Part shown: positions 49,673-57,955 of the stretch, in pieces
Layout of the letters: each line of letters starts with the position of its first letter
Numbering within the stretch: the stretch's first letter is position 1
Assembly: GCA_963837635.1 (NCBI GenBank)
Contig: CAWINY010000004.1
Coordinates: 1 to 64,000, forward strand
Direction of reading: 5' to 3'
DNA length: 64,000 nt
DNA from: CAWINY01 sp963837635
GTDB taxonomy: Bacteria; Acidobacteriota; Terriglobia; Terriglobales; Acidobacteriaceae
Notes under the pieces: model-generated
Told to the model about the DNA's origin: nothing
The model's input: the letters and a program-made list of their open reading frames with translations, nothing else
Databases searched by the model: none
Program-made: the position numbers and the translations under genes

Positions 49673-49836
49673 AGTCAGCCCGGCAAATCTCAGACAATTT
49701 GCAGCGCGGCATCCGGGCACTGCGTATCCGGTGATGGCATAGCCTTGCCAACCGCGTGTTCGTCGCACCTCATCCGAAGCGCAGGCCGCGGGGAAACGCA
49801 AATTGTAGACCACTGATTATGAACGAAAGGAGAGTA

Positions 49837-49880
49837 CTTAAAGCATAAAGGTGGCAGCTACTGCCACTTTATGCTTTAAG
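49837..49880. repeat. Palindromic element B
   Basis: CTTAAAGCATAAAG, a spare G, TGGCAG (together 49837-49857), CTA, then CTGCCACTTTATGCTTTAAG (49861-49880): a near-perfect 20-base inverted repeat with one unpaired base. It lies 72 bases upstream of moaC. It could act as a bidirectional terminator, but its kinship with element A and with the 45451 repeats favours a recombination or transposition site. Confidence 0.65.
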
Positions 49881-49952
49881 TCACAACCAGATAGGGGTGT
49901 GAGAGCTGATACCTGTTACCTGATACCGTTTTTTGAATTAATCTGTAGCCGC

Positions 49953-50474
49953 ATGAAAAAGCTGTCGCACTACGATTCGGCGGGGCGGGCCCGCATGGTG
50001 GATGTCTCCGCCAAGACGGCCACGCGGCGCGAGGCGGAGGCCAGCGCTTTCGTCGCCATGTCGCCGGAGGTGATGGCGGCGCTGGGCCGGAATCCGAAAG
50101 GCGATCCGCTGGAGGTGGCGCGGGTGGCGGGGATCCAGGCGGCCAAGCGTACCGCGGAGCTGATCCCGATGTGCCACCCCGTTCCGTTGAGTCAAGTGGA
50201 TGTCGAGGTTGAGGTGCAGGAAGATGGCGTGGCCATTCGCACCAAGGCCGTGACTACCGCCGTGACCGGGGTCGAGATGGAGGCGCTCACCGCGGCCAGC
50301 GTGGCCGCGCTTACCGTCTACGACATGTGCAAGGCCTTGGATAAAGGAATCGAGATCCGGCAGGTGGTCCTGGAGCGCAAGAGCGGCGGCAAGAGCGGCG
50401 ACTACCTGCGCGCGGCCGGCCAGCCACTACCCCAGCACGCCGCTGGGCTGAAGACCCAGAGGGGGAGCCGATAA
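49953..50474 (+). CDS. moaC: Cyclic pyranopterin monophosphate synthase MoaC
   Basis: MoaC converts the MoaA product to cyclic pyranopterin monophosphate in molybdenum-cofactor synthesis. From ATG 49953, 173 residues: 'LSHYDSAGRARMVDVSAK', 'KRTAELIPMCHPVPLSQVDV', 'TGVEMEALTAASVAALTVYD' and 'MCKALDKGIEI', covering the active-site lysines, histidine and aspartate. It is intact. The C-terminal extension is Gly/Arg-rich. It stops two bases before a response-regulator gene. Confidence 0.95.
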   Translation: MKKLSHYDSAGRARMVDVSAKTATRREAEASAFVAMSPEVMAALGRNPKGDPLEVARVAGIQAAKRTAELIPMCHPVPLSQVDVEVEVQEDGVAIRTKAVTTAVTGVEMEALTAASVAALTVYDMCKALDKGIEIRQVVLERKSGGKSGDYLRAAGQPLPQHAAGLKTQRGSR

Positions 50475-50476
50475 CC

Positions 50477-51208
50477 TTGCCTGCTAGCCCGACCCTTTTG
50501 TTGGTGGAAAATAATCCCATGGTGCTGGGTATGCTGCGCCAGGCGCTGGAGCGCTATGCCAGGATTATCGCTTTCAACAATGCACAGGACGCGCTGCAGT
50601 TCGCGGGCGAACAGAAACCGGACGTGCTGCTCACCGATTTCCGCCTTCCGGGAATGGACGGCGGCGAACTGGCGCACCGGGTGGGCGATCGGGCCAAAGC
50701 CGTTATTTTGCTGGCCAGCAAGGCGGACCTGGACGGTCCGCTGGCGGAATCGAAGCGTTCGTTCGATGACGTGATCGAGAAGCCGTTCTATACCCGCGAC
50801 GCGGTGGCCCGGGTGCGCCGCGTGCTCGCCAAGGTCTCCAGCGAGAAGGCACGTGACTTGGGCGACACCCTGGTGCGCGGCAGCTTGGCGCAAATGAGCG
50901 TGATTGACCTGTTGCAGACCATGGAAATCGGACGCAAGACCTGCGCCGTGAGCTTCACCCGAGACCAGGCCTCTTGCGTTATGTTCTTTGTGGAGGGACA
51001 ACTGGTCCACGCGGTCTGCGGTTCGTTGGTCGGCGACTCGGCGGTATTTGAGGCGGTGCGCTGGACCAGTGGGAGTTTTCAGATCGACTTCGAGGCCCGC
51101 GCCCAGGAGCAGACCACGACGCGCGGCACCCAGGGCCTGCTGCTGGAAGGCCTGCGCTTGCTGGACGAGGCCAACCGCGACGACAACATTCTGGGCGGAG
51201 AAGAGTGA
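50477..51208 (+). CDS. Response regulator with DUF4388-like (PATAN) output domain
   Basis: A 243-residue intact protein starting at TTG 50477, two bases after moaC. The receiver domain has 'TLLLVENNP' (one acidic residue is replaced by E-N), the phospho-acceptor 'PDVLLTDFRLPGMDGGE' and 'VIEKPFYTRDAV' with the conserved Lys. After residue 130 comes a DUF4388-like output ('MSVIDLLQTMEIGRKTCAVS', 'FVEGQLVHAVCGSLVGDSAV'), used in signalling without direct DNA binding. Cotranscription with moaC is likely, but a functional link is not evident. Confidence 0.8.
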   Translation: MPASPTLLLVENNPMVLGMLRQALERYARIIAFNNAQDALQFAGEQKPDVLLTDFRLPGMDGGELAHRVGDRAKAVILLASKADLDGPLAESKRSFDDVIEKPFYTRDAVARVRRVLAKVSSEKARDLGDTLVRGSLAQMSVIDLLQTMEIGRKTCAVSFTRDQASCVMFFVEGQLVHAVCGSLVGDSAVFEAVRWTSGSFQIDFEARAQEQTTTRGTQGLLLEGLRLLDEANRDDNILGGEE

Positions 51209-51433
51209 CTTGTTATGGGTAATCTCGTAATTTGTAATTGGTAAAGTGCGATTACATGGGCAGGCCCGGGCTGGGTCAGCAGTCGAAAAACCTAGGTCGT
51301 TAGTCACTGGGGCGTCGTTGGTCCCGATGAACGGCCAATCAGAATTCAGAAATCAAAAATCAAAAATTGAAAGAGGGGCCGTGTCAGTTGCTTCCTGGCC
51401 ACGGATCACTGTCCACTGCCCACTGACCACCTT

Positions 51434-51919
51434 ATGATGACTGCTGCGGTGCTTACCATCAGCGATTCGGCGGCGCGAGGCACGCGCGAGGACCTCTCCG
51501 GCCCGGCGGTGTGCGCTGCCTTGAAGGGCAAGGGCTTTGAAGTGGTCGCCACGGAAATTGTGCCCGACGACCGCACCCACATCGAGAACGCGCTCATCCG
51601 CCTGGCGGACAAAGCGCAGCTTGTGGTCTCGAGCGGCGGCACGGGACTGAGCGAGCGCGACATTACCCCCGAGGCCACGCAAAGGATAAGCGATCGCCTG
51701 GTGCCCGGATTGGCGGAGCTGATGCGCGCCGTGGGCGTGCAAAAGACCCCGCGTGCCGCTCTCAGCCGGGGCATTTGCGCGGTGCGCGGACACACCCTGA
51801 TCGTGAATCTTCCAGGCAGCCCGCGAGCCGCGACCGAATCCCTGGAGGCCGTGCTCGACCTGCTGCCGCATGCGCTGGATCTGCTGGGCGGCAACACCGA
51901 GCACCCCGCGAAAGTCTAA
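51434..51919 (+). CDS. mogA: Molybdopterin adenylyltransferase MogA/MoaB family
   Basis: A 161-residue protein that adenylates molybdopterin before metal insertion. Signature blocks are 'AAVLTISDSAARGTREDLSG', 'LVVSSGGTGLSERDITPEAT' and 'VNLPGSPRAATESLEAVLD'. The start ATG 51434 or 51437 follows 225 non-coding bases that hold an AT-rich run but no clear promoter. It belongs to the same cofactor pathway as moaC upstream. The gene is intact. Confidence 0.92.
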   Translation: MMTAAVLTISDSAARGTREDLSGPAVCAALKGKGFEVVATEIVPDDRTHIENALIRLADKAQLVVSSGGTGLSERDITPEATQRISDRLVPGLAELMRAVGVQKTPRAALSRGICAVRGHTLIVNLPGSPRAATESLEAVLDLLPHALDLLGGNTEHPAKV

Positions 51920-51951
51920 GCTGCGCGAGCCGCATCATTTACAATTTTAGT

Positions 51952-52650
51952 TTGACCGGAATCAAACATTTCACCGCAAAACTTAGTGCGCTCATCTGGG
52001 CCGCCCTGCAACCGCTGGGCTCCTGGGGCGTCTTTGCCATCGCAGCCGTTGACGGTGCGGGCATTCCTTTGCCCGGCGCCGTAGACGTGGTTGTGGCCAG
52101 CTATGTTTACGCTCACCCGATGCGCGCTTGGCTCTACGTGCCCATGGCTGCCGTCGGCTCGGCGCTGGGTTGCCTGGTGCTGTACGCCATCGGCTATGCC
52201 GGGGGTGAAGCCCTGCTGCGCCGCCGCATGCCGGAGTGGAAGTTCGAAAAGATGCGGCGCTCCTTCGACGAGCATGCCATCGCCGCGCTGATGGTCCCGG
52301 CCATGCTGCCCCCGCCGTTCCCCTTCAAGATCATGGTGCTGTCGGCGGCCGTCTTCGAAATGCCCGTGGTGCATTTTCTGCTGGCGATCTGCGTCGGCAG
52401 GCTGATCCGCTTTGCCGCGCTGGCGGTGCTGACCATCAAGTTCGGGCCGCAGATCGTGACCTTGGCGGGCACCCTGTTCCGCCGGCATCTGGCGCTGTCC
52501 GCCGCGATCATTGGTGCGCTGGTGCTGATTTTTTTCCTTGTGCGCAGGGCGATGGCTCGGGACTCACGGTTTCCTGACGGCCGAGGCGGAATGGAACAGG
52601 CGGCCATCATTTTGTCATTCCGAGCGGAGCGAGGATCGCTATTCAGGTAG
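51952..52650 (+). CDS. DedA/VTT-family membrane protein
   Basis: From TTG 51952, about 232 residues with several hydrophobic segments: 'GVFAIAAVDGAGIPLPGAVD', 'LYVPMAAVGSALGCLVLYAI', 'ALMVPAMLPPPFPFKIMVLS' and 'LLAICVGRLIRFAALAVL'. The Pro-Pro-Pro-Pro-Phe segment and GxxxxP elements fit the VTT/DedA family of lipid scramblase-like or flippase proteins. The last ~25 residues run into a dispersed repeat (CATTCCGAGCGGAGCGAGG), so the natural stop may have been replaced by the repeat's insertion. The gene is intact. Confidence 0.75.
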   Translation: MTGIKHFTAKLSALIWAALQPLGSWGVFAIAAVDGAGIPLPGAVDVVVASYVYAHPMRAWLYVPMAAVGSALGCLVLYAIGYAGGEALLRRRMPEWKFEKMRRSFDEHAIAALMVPAMLPPPFPFKIMVLSAAVFEMPVVHFLLAICVGRLIRFAALAVLTIKFGPQIVTLAGTLFRRHLALSAAIIGALVLIFFLVRRAMARDSRFPDGRGGMEQAAIILSFRAERGSLFR

Positions 52651-52867
52651 GAACGAGGCATCAGGCTTCGCTCGGATGACAATCGAGTGACAATCGGGCC
52701 GCGTTTTCCACAACTTGCGCGTAATCGCGGGTCGCCCGAATCCACAACATCGAACCAACTCTTCGGAAGCGCGCCTCTTTCCGCTCGTGGATATCCACGG
52801 TTCGCGGATTACGTGACCGTTCCGTGAATTGTCATCCTGAGCCTGAAGCGATGGATCGCTTCCTTCG

Positions 52868-54262
52868 ATGGCCACCATCACCCAATCTCTCGACCGCGGT
52901 TTACCCGCGAGCATTGACGCCGAGCGCTCGATCCTCGGCGCCATCCTGCTCGACAGCTTTGCCTACACCCAAGCCGCCGTGCTGCTGAAGCCGGAAGACT
53001 TCTCGCTCGACTCGCATCGCCGCATCTACGCCCGCATGGTGGACTTGGCCGAGAGCAGCCGGGCCATCGACCTGATCACCCTGAGCGAGGAGCTGACCCG
53101 GCATCGGGAGATCGAATCGGTCGGCGGCGTGGCCTACATCTCGTCGCTGACCGAGGGCATGCCGCAAGGCGCCAACATCGAGCACTACGTCAAGATCGTC
53201 AAGGACAAGTCGCTGCTGCGCGGCATCATTCACGCTTCCAACGCGGCCATCGCGCACGCGATGGAACAGGCCGACGATGCCGAAGCGGTGCTGGCGACGG
53301 TGGAAGGCGCGTTGTTTCAGTTGACCGAGTCGCGCGCGGGCAGCGAATTCCGCAGCGTAATCGACATCGTCAAGGAATCCAAGTACCCGTCGGTGGAGAC
53401 CTTCGTCGAGGCCATCTTCGAGCGCGGCAAGACGGTCACCGGGCTGCAGACCTTCTTCAGCGACCTTGACGAGCTGACCAGCGGCTTGCAGAAATCGGAT
53501 TTGATCATCATCGCCGGGCGGCCTTCGATGGGCAAAACCGCTTTTGCCATGAACATCGCCGAAAACGTATCCGTGGAAGGCAAGGGCGTGGTTGCCGTCT
53601 TCTCGCTGGAAATGTCGCGCGAATCGCTGCTGCATCGCATGTTGTGCTCGCAGTCGGAGGTGGACTCGCACAAGCTGCGCCAGGGCTTCATCGGCCGCGA
53701 AGACCAGGGCAAGCTGGTCGAAGGATTGTTCCGGCTGGCCGACGCCAAGCTGTTCATCGACGACACGCCCAGCATCTCGGTGAGCGAGATGCGCGCCAAG
53801 TGCCGGCGGCTGGCGCATCAGAACGGCGGCCAACTGGATCTGATCGTGGTGGATTATCTGCAGCTCATGGCGGGTAGTCCGATGGGCGGCAACAAGCGCT
53901 ATGAGAATCGAACGCAGGAAGTGTCGGCCATCTCGCGCGGCCTGAAGATGATTGCCAAGGAGATGCGCGTGCCGGTGATGGCGCTCTCGCAATTAAGCCG
54001 CGCCCCGGAGAGCCGTACCGGGGAGCGGGGCCACGAGCCGCAGCTCTCCGATCTGCGCGAGTCGGGCTCGATCGAGCAGGACGCCGATGTGGTTGGCTTC
54101 ATCTATCGTCCCGAGTATTACGACCGCGACAACCCTGACTTGAAGGGCAAGGCGAAGCTCATCATCGGCAAACAACGCAACGGTCCCACCGATGTGGTGC
54201 AGTTGGCTTTCTTCCACGCGTTCACCAAATTCAGGGATCTGGAGCGGAGTCAGTGGATCTGA
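52868..54262 (+). CDS. dnaB: Replicative DNA helicase DnaB
   Basis: A 464-residue intact hexameric helicase for the replication fork. The N-terminal domain ('DAERSILGAILLDSFAYTQA') is followed by the RecA-like core: Walker A 'GRPSMGKTAFAMN', 'FSLEMSRESLLHRMLCSQSE', Walker B 'LDLIVVDYLQLM', 'ALSQLSRAPESR' and 'LRESGSIEQDADVVGFIYR'. There is no intein. The start ATG 52868 lies in a poor Shine-Dalgarno context. The upstream 217 bases carry a short dispersed repeat. Confidence 0.97.
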   Translation: MATITQSLDRGLPASIDAERSILGAILLDSFAYTQAAVLLKPEDFSLDSHRRIYARMVDLAESSRAIDLITLSEELTRHREIESVGGVAYISSLTEGMPQGANIEHYVKIVKDKSLLRGIIHASNAAIAHAMEQADDAEAVLATVEGALFQLTESRAGSEFRSVIDIVKESKYPSVETFVEAIFERGKTVTGLQTFFSDLDELTSGLQKSDLIIIAGRPSMGKTAFAMNIAENVSVEGKGVVAVFSLEMSRESLLHRMLCSQSEVDSHKLRQGFIGREDQGKLVEGLFRLADAKLFIDDTPSISVSEMRAKCRRLAHQNGGQLDLIVVDYLQLMAGSPMGGNKRYENRTQEVSAISRGLKMIAKEMRVPVMALSQLSRAPESRTGERGHEPQLSDLRESGSIEQDADVVGFIYRPEYYDRDNPDLKGKAKLIIGKQRNGPTDVVQLAFFHAFTKFRDLERSQWI

Positions 54263-54585
54263 GCTTCGTTCTTGGCTTGGGCTCTTGTCTGCTCTGCCTA
54301 GTGGTATCCGGATATGAAGATTTGAAAGGGCACGGCTTCAGCCGTGCCAAACGATTTGGGTAAATTGCTGGCCTTTAGGCCCTGAGGTTGCTCTTCCTAA
54401 ACGGCTGAAGAGATTTGAAAAGCCGAAAAGCAGACTCCTCGCGGGCCGCAGCTCGCTCGGAATGACAAAAACAATGGACTTACGCGCGGCGCGGCTGAAA
54501 GCCGCACCCTTTCAAAGAATCACACCCTCAATGTTAATCTTAGAGCTGGCGGGGAAAGCGCAAACCGAACCGTCTTCTCACATCG
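54263..54585. other. Intergenic space with dispersed inverted repeats
   Basis: No gene. TTTGAAAGGGCACGGCTTCA near 54324 faces CGGCTGAAAGCCGCACCCTTTCAAA near 54490-54517, an inverted pair about 150 bases apart. Another dispersed element, CTCGCTCGGAATGAC, is near 54450; its kin occur at 52613 and 56830. The promoter of the kinase gene should lie at the right end. Confidence 0.55.
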
Positions 54586-56013
54586 ATGGACGTTCTCAAA
54601 AAGCTATTTGAGAGACATTTTCAAACGCCGGTGGTGCGCATGCAGCCGCTGCAGGGCCACCTCGGCGCCTCGGGGCGGATGATCGTCCGGCTGGTGGGCG
54701 AAAACCGCAGCGCGATCGGCATTCTGTATCCCGTACGCGAGGAGAATGTCGCTTTCCTCGAGTTTTCCCGGCATTTTCGGCGGTACGGCCTGCCGGTGCC
54801 GGAAATCTACGCCGAAGACTTGAGCCACGGCGCTTATCTCGAAGAAGACCTGGGGAACACGACGCTGTTTGAGTTTCTCTCGGAAAATCGGGAGGGCGAA
54901 ACGATAGCTCCTCAAGCGGTGGAAGCCTATCGCAAGGCAGCGGCGATGCTGCCCCGCTTCCAAGTCGAGGCCGGCCGCGATTTGAATTACAAGGTGTGCT
55001 ACCCGCGCGCCAGTTTCGATCGCCAATCCATCGCCTGGGATTTGAACTACTTCAAATACTATTTTCTCCGGCTCGCCGGCGTCCCCTTCAATGAACAGGC
55101 GCTGGAAGACGACTTCGGCCGCTTGACCAAGTTCCTGCTAACCGCAGACCGCGATTACTTTCTCTATCGGGATTTTCAGTCGCGCAACATCATGCTGCGC
55201 GAGGGCCAACCGTTTTTCGTGGACTACCAAGGCGGGCGCAAGGGCGCACTGCAATACGACATCGCTTCTTTGTTGTACGACTCCAAGGCGGATCTGCCGC
55301 CGGAGCTGCGCCAGCAGTTGCTCGACCACTATCTCGACCGCCTTGCCGGTTTCATGGCGCTGGACCGCGCAGTCTTCATGCGGCATTACTATGCCTACGT
55401 TTACGTCCGCATCATGCAGGCGCTGGGAGCTTATGGATTTCGCGGCTTTTACGAGCGCAAAGCGCATTTTCTGCAGAGCGTGCCGTACGCGCTGAAGAAC
55501 TTGCGCTGGCTGCTCCATCATGTCGAGTTGCCCATCGCCTTGCCGACCCTGATCGAAGCCTTCCAAAGCATGCTCGGCGCGGAGAAGTTGCAGAGCTTGG
55601 CCGGCGAACCGAACAACCTGGTCGTCCGGGTCTTCAGCTTTTCTTTTCACCACAGCCTGCCGAAAGACGAGAACGGGCATGGCGGAGGGTTCGTCTTCGA
55701 TTGCCGCAGCATCCCGAATCCCGGACGCGAAGAGCGCTTCAAAACGCTGACCGGCAAAGACGCGCCGGTGGCCGAGTATCTCAACCAGCAGGAGAGCGCG
55801 CATCACTTTTTTGCTCATGTCACGTCCCTGGTGGACGCCAGCGTGAACAACTATCAGCGTCGCGGCTTCAAGAGCTTGATGGTCTCGTTCGGCTGCACCG
55901 GCGGCCAGCATCGCTCGGTGTACATGGCCGAGCAATTGGCGAAACATCTGCGCGGCAGGAGCGGCGTCGAGGTCAAGCTGCAGCACCTCGAGTTGGGGAA
56001 TCTGGGCCGATGA
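54586..56013 (+). CDS. AmgK-like sugar kinase fused to RapZ C-terminal domain
   Basis: A 475-residue intact fusion. Residues 1-330 form an aminoglycoside-phosphotransferase-type kinase: 'YLEEDLGNTTLFEFLSENR', 'FLYRDFQSRNIMLREGQPFF' (catalytic loop) and 'VDYQGGRKGALQYDIASLLY' (DFG-like). This resembles AmgK, the N-acetylmuramate/N-acetylglucosamine anomeric kinase of cell-wall recycling. Residues 345-475 match the RapZ C-terminal domain: 'VFSFSFHHSLPKDENGHGG', 'FDCRSIPNPGREERFKTLTG' and 'MVSFGCTGGQHRSVYMAEQL'. RapZ-C senses glucosamine-6-phosphate in E. coli. Fusion plus the adjacent MurU suggests amino-sugar-sensing control of recycling (inference). Confidence 0.85.
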   Translation: MDVLKKLFERHFQTPVVRMQPLQGHLGASGRMIVRLVGENRSAIGILYPVREENVAFLEFSRHFRRYGLPVPEIYAEDLSHGAYLEEDLGNTTLFEFLSENREGETIAPQAVEAYRKAAAMLPRFQVEAGRDLNYKVCYPRASFDRQSIAWDLNYFKYYFLRLAGVPFNEQALEDDFGRLTKFLLTADRDYFLYRDFQSRNIMLREGQPFFVDYQGGRKGALQYDIASLLYDSKADLPPELRQQLLDHYLDRLAGFMALDRAVFMRHYYAYVYVRIMQALGAYGFRGFYERKAHFLQSVPYALKNLRWLLHHVELPIALPTLIEAFQSMLGAEKLQSLAGEPNNLVVRVFSFSFHHSLPKDENGHGGGFVFDCRSIPNPGREERFKTLTGKDAPVAEYLNQQESAHHFFAHVTSLVDASVNNYQRRGFKSLMVSFGCTGGQHRSVYMAEQLAKHLRGRSGVEVKLQHLELGNLGR

Positions 56014-56768
56014 AGGCGATGATCCTGGCCGCTGGCCTCGGCACCCGATTACGGCCGCTTACCGATGATCGCCCTAAGGCGCTGGTGGAAGTCGCCGGCC
56101 ACACGCTGCTGGAAATCACACTGTCCCGTTTGCGCGAGTTTGGGATCCGCGAAGTCGTGATCAATGTGCATCACTTTGCGGACATGGTTCTCGACTACCT
56201 GGAAACCAACCACAATTTCGGCATGCGCATTGAAGTCTCTCGCGAGGACCTGTTGCTGGACACCGGAGGCGGCTTGAAGAAGGCTGGCTATTTCTTCCTC
56301 GAAGATTCCCACCATTTGGAAGAGCCATTTCTTTTGCATAACGTCGATGTGATTAGCACCGTTGATTTCCAGCGCATGGTGCAATTCCATACGGAGAAGC
56401 AGGCTCTCGCCACCCTGGCGGTGCAGCGTAGGCAGTCCTCGCGTTACCTGCTCTTTGACGAGCAGCTCCAGCTTCGTGGTCGCCGGGCGGAAGCCCACCC
56501 TTCGCCAAAGACTGGCGAAAGCGTGGGGCACCCACGCGATCAGATGGAGGCACTGGCGTTTTGCGGCATCCACGTGATTTCTCCTCGCCTGCTCGGGATG
56601 ATGAGAGAAGACGGGGCTTTCTCGATTATCGACTGCTATCTGCGCCTGGCCGCACAGGGGGAGAAGATCCTGGCCTTTCGCGCCGATAAATGCTACTGGC
56701 GTGATGTGGGCAGGCCCGACAGTCTCAGGCAAGCGGCTCAGGAGTTGCAGAAGACAACAACGGATTGA
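56010..56768 (+). CDS. murU: MurU-like nucleotidyltransferase
   Basis: A 252-residue sugar-1-phosphate nucleotidyltransferase. It has 'MKAMILAAGLGTRLRPLTDD' with the GxGTRxRPLT motif, 'RPKALVEVAGHTLLEITL', 'FLLHNVDVISTVDFQRM' (metal-binding Asp), 'DQMEALAFCGIHVISP' and 'KCYWRDVGRPDSLRQA'. The start overlaps the kinase stop (ATGA). AmgK plus MurU convert recycled MurNAc to UDP-MurNAc, bypassing fosfomycin-sensitive synthesis. It is intact. Its stop codon lies inside an inverted repeat shared with trmJ. Confidence 0.85.
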   Translation: MKAMILAAGLGTRLRPLTDDRPKALVEVAGHTLLEITLSRLREFGIREVVINVHHFADMVLDYLETNHNFGMRIEVSREDLLLDTGGGLKKAGYFFLEDSHHLEEPFLLHNVDVISTVDFQRMVQFHTEKQALATLAVQRRQSSRYLLFDEQLQLRGRRAEAHPSPKTGESVGHPRDQMEALAFCGIHVISPRLLGMMREDGAFSIIDCYLRLAAQGEKILAFRADKCYWRDVGRPDSLRQAAQELQKTTTD

Positions 56769-56896
56769 GACGGATCAGAGTTAAGGCGGATGCTGCACCG
56801 GATGATCAAAGGAAACTGCGGATTCCTCGCTGCGCTCGGAATGACAATCTCCCGAAATCTCAATTTCTGATCCGTCTGAATCCGTCTCAATCCGTT
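56759..56896. terminator. Inverted repeat enclosing both stop codons of convergent genes
   Basis: AACGGATTGAGACGGAT (56759-56775) and its exact reverse complement (56880-56896) overlap the ends of murU and trmJ; both genes end with Thr-Asp and TGA inside an arm. A degenerate third copy (GATCCGTCTGAATCCGT) adjoins the right arm. A long-stem bidirectional terminator or a mobile-repeat insertion is likely. Confidence 0.6.
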
Positions 56897-57675
56897 GCTT
56901 CTTTGTTCTCCTGCTTCAATTTCCAGAGGATCTGGCGCAACATACCCAGCCAGAGTTCGGCGTCACGTTCTCTCAGCTTAAGCCGGCGAATCAGACGGCG
57001 CACTTTTTCCTCTGCCGCGGCGGAATGCGAACTCTGGTACCCGCTGGTGCGCAGCGCCTCCAGCAGCACGGCGGTGATCCGCTCCAGGTTGTCTGCGGTT
57101 GCGAGGTTGACTGCCTCCGACTGCCCTGCGGCCCTTGCGTCGCGAACCAGTTCGTAGAGACAGATCGCGACCGCCTGCCCGAGATTCATCGAGCTGTGCT
57201 CTTCGCGGGTGGGGATGCGCAACAGCCAGTGACAGTGGCTGAGGTCTTCGTTGGACAGGCCGTATTTCTCCGAACCAAACAGAAGAGCCACGCGGGCCGA
57301 GGCGAGCCGCCGGCGAATCAGGCGCGCGCCTGGCTCTAAGCGTTGAAGCGGGTGCTGCAGTCCCCGGCGCCCGGCCGTCGTGGTTCCGACGACCAGCGTG
57401 CAGTCGGCGATGGCTTCGGGCGTGCCTGTGAATTCCTCGGCGCTCGCCAGCAGTGCCGAGGCCCCGACGGCGGAGCGCGCCTGGCGAAAGGCTACATCGT
57501 AGGGGTTCACCACACGCAGATGGGAAATCCCGAAGTTGCTCATGGCGCGCGCGGCGGCGCCGATGTTGAGCGGGTTGCGGGTGGCAACCAGCACAACCCG
57601 CAGGCGATCGAGTTTGTCCGGAAGCAGCAAGCCTGATTGTATGACGCGGGGATCGTACGTCCTGTCCCGCTGCAA
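56887..57675 (-). CDS. trmJ: TrmJ-like tRNA 2'-O-methyltransferase (SPOUT)
   Basis: A 262-residue minus-strand SPOUT protein. Family blocks are 'LRVVLVATRNPLNIGAAARA' (motif 1 Asn-Pro-Asn-Gly-like), 'CTLVVGTTTAGRRGLQHPL', 'VALLFGSEKYGLSNEDLSHC' and 'IPTREEHSSMNLGQAVAICL' (knot region). TrmJ methylates the ribose at position 32 of tRNAs; the general family is clear, the exact tRNA target less so. The C-terminal 80 residues are helical and basic. It starts at ATG 57675 and is intact. Confidence 0.85.
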   Translation of the reverse strand: MQRDRTYDPRVIQSGLLLPDKLDRLRVVLVATRNPLNIGAAARAMSNFGISHLRVVNPYDVAFRQARSAVGASALLASAEEFTGTPEAIADCTLVVGTTTAGRRGLQHPLQRLEPGARLIRRRLASARVALLFGSEKYGLSNEDLSHCHWLLRIPTREEHSSMNLGQAVAICLYELVRDARAAGQSEAVNLATADNLERITAVLLEALRTSGYQSSHSAAAEEKVRRLIRRLKLRERDAELWLGMLRQILWKLKQENKEATD

Positions 57676-57713
57676 GCCATCAGCTTGCGAACTCTGCCGT
57701 TTAGTTAAGGACT

Positions 57714-57925
57714 AAACGCGAAGGCGCTAAGGCGCGAAGGGATGTGGGCAAATCAAAAGACTTCTACATAGGCTGACTGTCATTCTGCGCGACCGAAGCG
57801 AGCGAAGAATCTATGTTAAAGAAACTGCATAGATCCTTCCGCTTCGCTGCGCTCAGCGTCAGGATGACATCCCTGCTCACTTTGCTGCCATTTCCTTCGC
57901 GTCTTTGCGCCTTCGCGTTGAAAGC
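57714..57925. repeat. Paired inverted dispersed repeats (AACGCGAAGGCGCTAAGGCG family)
   Basis: AAACGCGAAGGCGCTAAGGCG near 57714 faces CGCGTCTTTGCGCCTTCGCG near 57898-57919 in inverted orientation, about 185 bases apart. Another element (CTGCGCGACCGAAGCGAGCG, near 57785) and its inverted partner (near 57840) lie between them. The same families recur at 59908-60148 and 61748-61950. Confidence 0.65.
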
Positions 57926-57955
57926 ATCTTTGTCTATTCTGCAGGGAAAAGCTTC

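Larger units (their letters stand above)
49592..49952. other. Non-coding junction between accessory DNA and chromosome
   Basis: No gene is seen in these 360 bases. They contain two related palindromic elements and a weaker one between them (GGCATAGCCTTGCCAACC near 49735-49752). Right of this region frameshifts vanish, so it marks the boundary between the two halves of the window. No tRNA is present. Confidence 0.55.

Noticed and set aside
49628..49880. Canonical dif site
   Set aside because: The CATAA and TTATG arms are separated by 13-25 bases instead of 6, so a standard XerCD crossover is not possible on duplex DNA.
49592..49952. tRNA gene as integration target
   Set aside because: No cloverleaf, T-loop GTTCRANNC or CCA end could be found at the boundary, nor elsewhere in the window.
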